The notes under the pieces are model-generated. The model was not told where the DNA came from and ran no database searches. It saw only the letters and a program-made list of their open reading frames with translations. A stretch of 6,600 nucleotides of DNA from CAZNQW01 sp964575225 (lineage in GTDB: Bacteria; Chloroflexota; Anaerolineae; JAAYZQ01): the NCBI GenBank assembly GCA_964575225.1, contig CAZNQW010000219.1:1-6600 (forward strand), in the 5' to 3' direction. Of the stretch, positions 6,355-6,600 are shown one piece after another. Position numbers and translations under genes: made by a program. How positions within the stretch are numbered: position 1 is the first letter of the stretch; the number at the start of each line of letters is the position of its first letter.

Positions 6355-6443
6355 CGTCCCATCCCTGGCCCCGCCAGGTCCTTTCCACAAAAAAAGCTCG
6401 CCAATGGAGAACATGGCGAGCAAGACGAAACTTGCGCGTGCAT
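6351..6443 (-). CDS. Possible 30-aa leader peptide overlapping the attenuator
   Basis: A short ORF starts at ATG 6443, with AAGGAG 4 nt upstream, the best ribosome site in the region. The 30-residue product starts MHAQVSSCSPCSPLASFFC and ends GMGR. It has three cysteines (8, 11, 19), including a CSPC motif, and five serines. Its stop TGA overlaps the ecfA start codon as ATGA, so ribosomes finishing it could restart on ecfA. It runs straight through the terminator hairpin, and the U tract encodes Phe-Phe-Cys, so translation would prevent terminator folding. No family is recognised. It may be a leader peptide, a coupling device without a functional product, or a chance ORF. Confidence 0.4.
   Translation of the reverse strand: MHAQVSSCSPCSPLASFFCGKDLAGPGMGR
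6389..6421 (-). terminator. Intrinsic terminator / attenuator upstream of ecfA
   Basis: On the minus strand a perfect 8-bp inverted repeat, GCTCGCCA (6421-6414) and TGGCGAGC (6403-6396), flanks a 10-nt loop and is followed at once by seven T (6395-6389). This is a textbook Rho-independent terminator. It lies 35 bp before the ecfA start and downstream of a structured leader, so it is more likely a regulated attenuator of this operon than the end of an upstream gene. Confidence 0.8.
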
Positions 6444-6447
6444 TGTT

Positions 6448-6453
6448 CTCCTT
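6448..6453 (-). promoter_or_regulatory. Strong Shine-Dalgarno in the leader
   Basis: AAGGAG is placed 4 nt before the ATG at 6443. The eight bases GGAGAACA (6451-6444), which include most of this site, are perfectly complementary to the terminator loop at 6413-6406, so access by ribosomes and folding of the terminator region could affect each other. Confidence 0.6.
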
Positions 6454-6456
6454 TCC

Positions 6457-6561
6457 AAGTCCATCCCGCTTGCGGCGGGACTTCGGGGGGCAGGGGTGTT
6501 TCCACCACTGCCTGTGATCCTCCGGTTTGCCAACCGGGGGATCCTCTGGGCTCGCCCAGAG
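6457..6561 (-). promoter_or_regulatory. Structured 5' leader RNA, candidate riboswitch aptamer
   Basis: Four hairpins follow one another on the minus strand. H1 (6561-6544) is a 7-bp CTCTGGG/CCCAGAG stem with loop CGAG. H2 (6537-6522) is a 6-bp CCGGTT/AACCGG stem with loop GGCA. H3 (6512-6489) is a 10-bp stem with one mismatch, capped by a GAAA tetraloop. H4 (6480-6464) is TCCCGC/GCGGGA with a 5-nt loop and can extend or rearrange through AAGTCC (6483-6478) with GGACTT (6462-6457). GGATC follows both H1 and H2. Stacked short hairpins, a GNRA tetraloop and a downstream terminator are what a riboswitch looks like. I could not match it from memory to TPP, cobalamin or another class; a Moco-family RNA would suit the operon but I cannot confirm it. 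The region to 6600 holds no recognisable gene. A TATGGT at 6580-6575 might be a -10, with its -35 outside the window. Confidence 0.5.
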
Positions 6562-6600
6562 TCTGGCTCACGAAACCATAGCGCGCCGCCTTAGGTCCCG

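Noticed and set aside
6355..6423. Extension of the ECF ATPase to the in-frame TTG at 6423 or ATG at 6414
   Set aside because: These starts lie within the terminator stem and lack suitable ribosome sites, and homology begins at MIQVRSLSVHYG encoded from 6354.
6457..6561. Assignment of the leader as a cobalamin or TPP riboswitch
   Set aside because: The B12-box core GCCACTG is not present on the transcribed strand (only CCACTGCC on the opposite strand), and the TPP element CTGAGA is absent.
4105..6594. An 829-codon open frame on the plus strand opposite the ATPase, S-component and leader
   Set aside because: It is antisense to well-supported genes, is a low-complexity Pro/Arg/His/Gln-rich translation typical of the mirror of GC-rich codons, has no recognisable domain, and crosses the terminator and leader.
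1..6600. CRISPR arrays, insertion sequences, tRNA or rRNA genes
   Set aside because: No regularly spaced repeats, transposase motifs, terminal inverted repeats or tRNA-like cloverleaf were seen; almost the whole window is accounted for by the operon and its leader.

Overview
The window is a GC-rich bacterial segment in which every convincing gene lies on the minus strand. The tight packing (4-nt ATGA overlaps, gaps of 2 to 44 bp) indicates a single operon transcribed from the right edge (about 6600) towards the left. Nothing fixes the taxon. A MobB-MoeA fusion with an LPGGPPSN-type MoeA, a one-chain double ECF ATPase and high GC would fit Chloroflexota or another deep-branching, partly anaerobic lineage; that is a guess. 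The first 47 bases are not genomic: they read as an Illumina TruSeq-type adapter preceded by an i5 index, so the left end is a contig edge.

In transcription order: (1) 6600-6355, an untranslated leader with four consecutive hairpins, a strong Shine-Dalgarno with a possible 30-codon ORF, and a perfect 8-bp hairpin followed by seven U. This is an attenuator arrangement and possibly a riboswitch. (2) 6354-4846, a 502-aa protein with two ABC ATPase domains of the energy-coupling factor (ECF) type. (3) 4865-4260, a small hydrophobic membrane protein read as the ECF S (substrate-capture) component, of unknown specificity. (4) 4229-3780, a 149-aa lipoprotein resembling the C-terminal part of the sulfite-oxidase molybdopterin fold but lacking the catalytic cysteine region. 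(5) 3783-3052, the EcfT transmembrane coupling protein. (6) 3007-1226, a MobB-MoeA fusion. (7) 1221-733, a second, stand-alone MobB with an altered P-loop. (8) 730-95, MobA.

The downstream half is the end of molybdenum cofactor (Moco) synthesis: MoeA inserts molybdate into adenylated molybdopterin, MobA adds GMP to make the guanine dinucleotide form (MGD), and MobB is an accessory GTPase. The upstream half is a complete dedicated (group I) ECF importer with an extracytoplasmic lipoprotein. Together they suggest an uptake system feeding Moco assembly, importing molybdopterin or a precursor, a related pterin, or molybdate/tungstate. I know of no established ECF importer for such a substrate. 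This is the most interesting candidate here, supported by operon context and a fold resemblance and not by any direct evidence of substrate.

The leader adds a second layer. The terminator loop is perfectly complementary to the leader Shine-Dalgarno region, and the loop of the first hairpin carries the same 7-mer as the terminator 3' arm, so alternative structures that could switch transcription are visible by eye.
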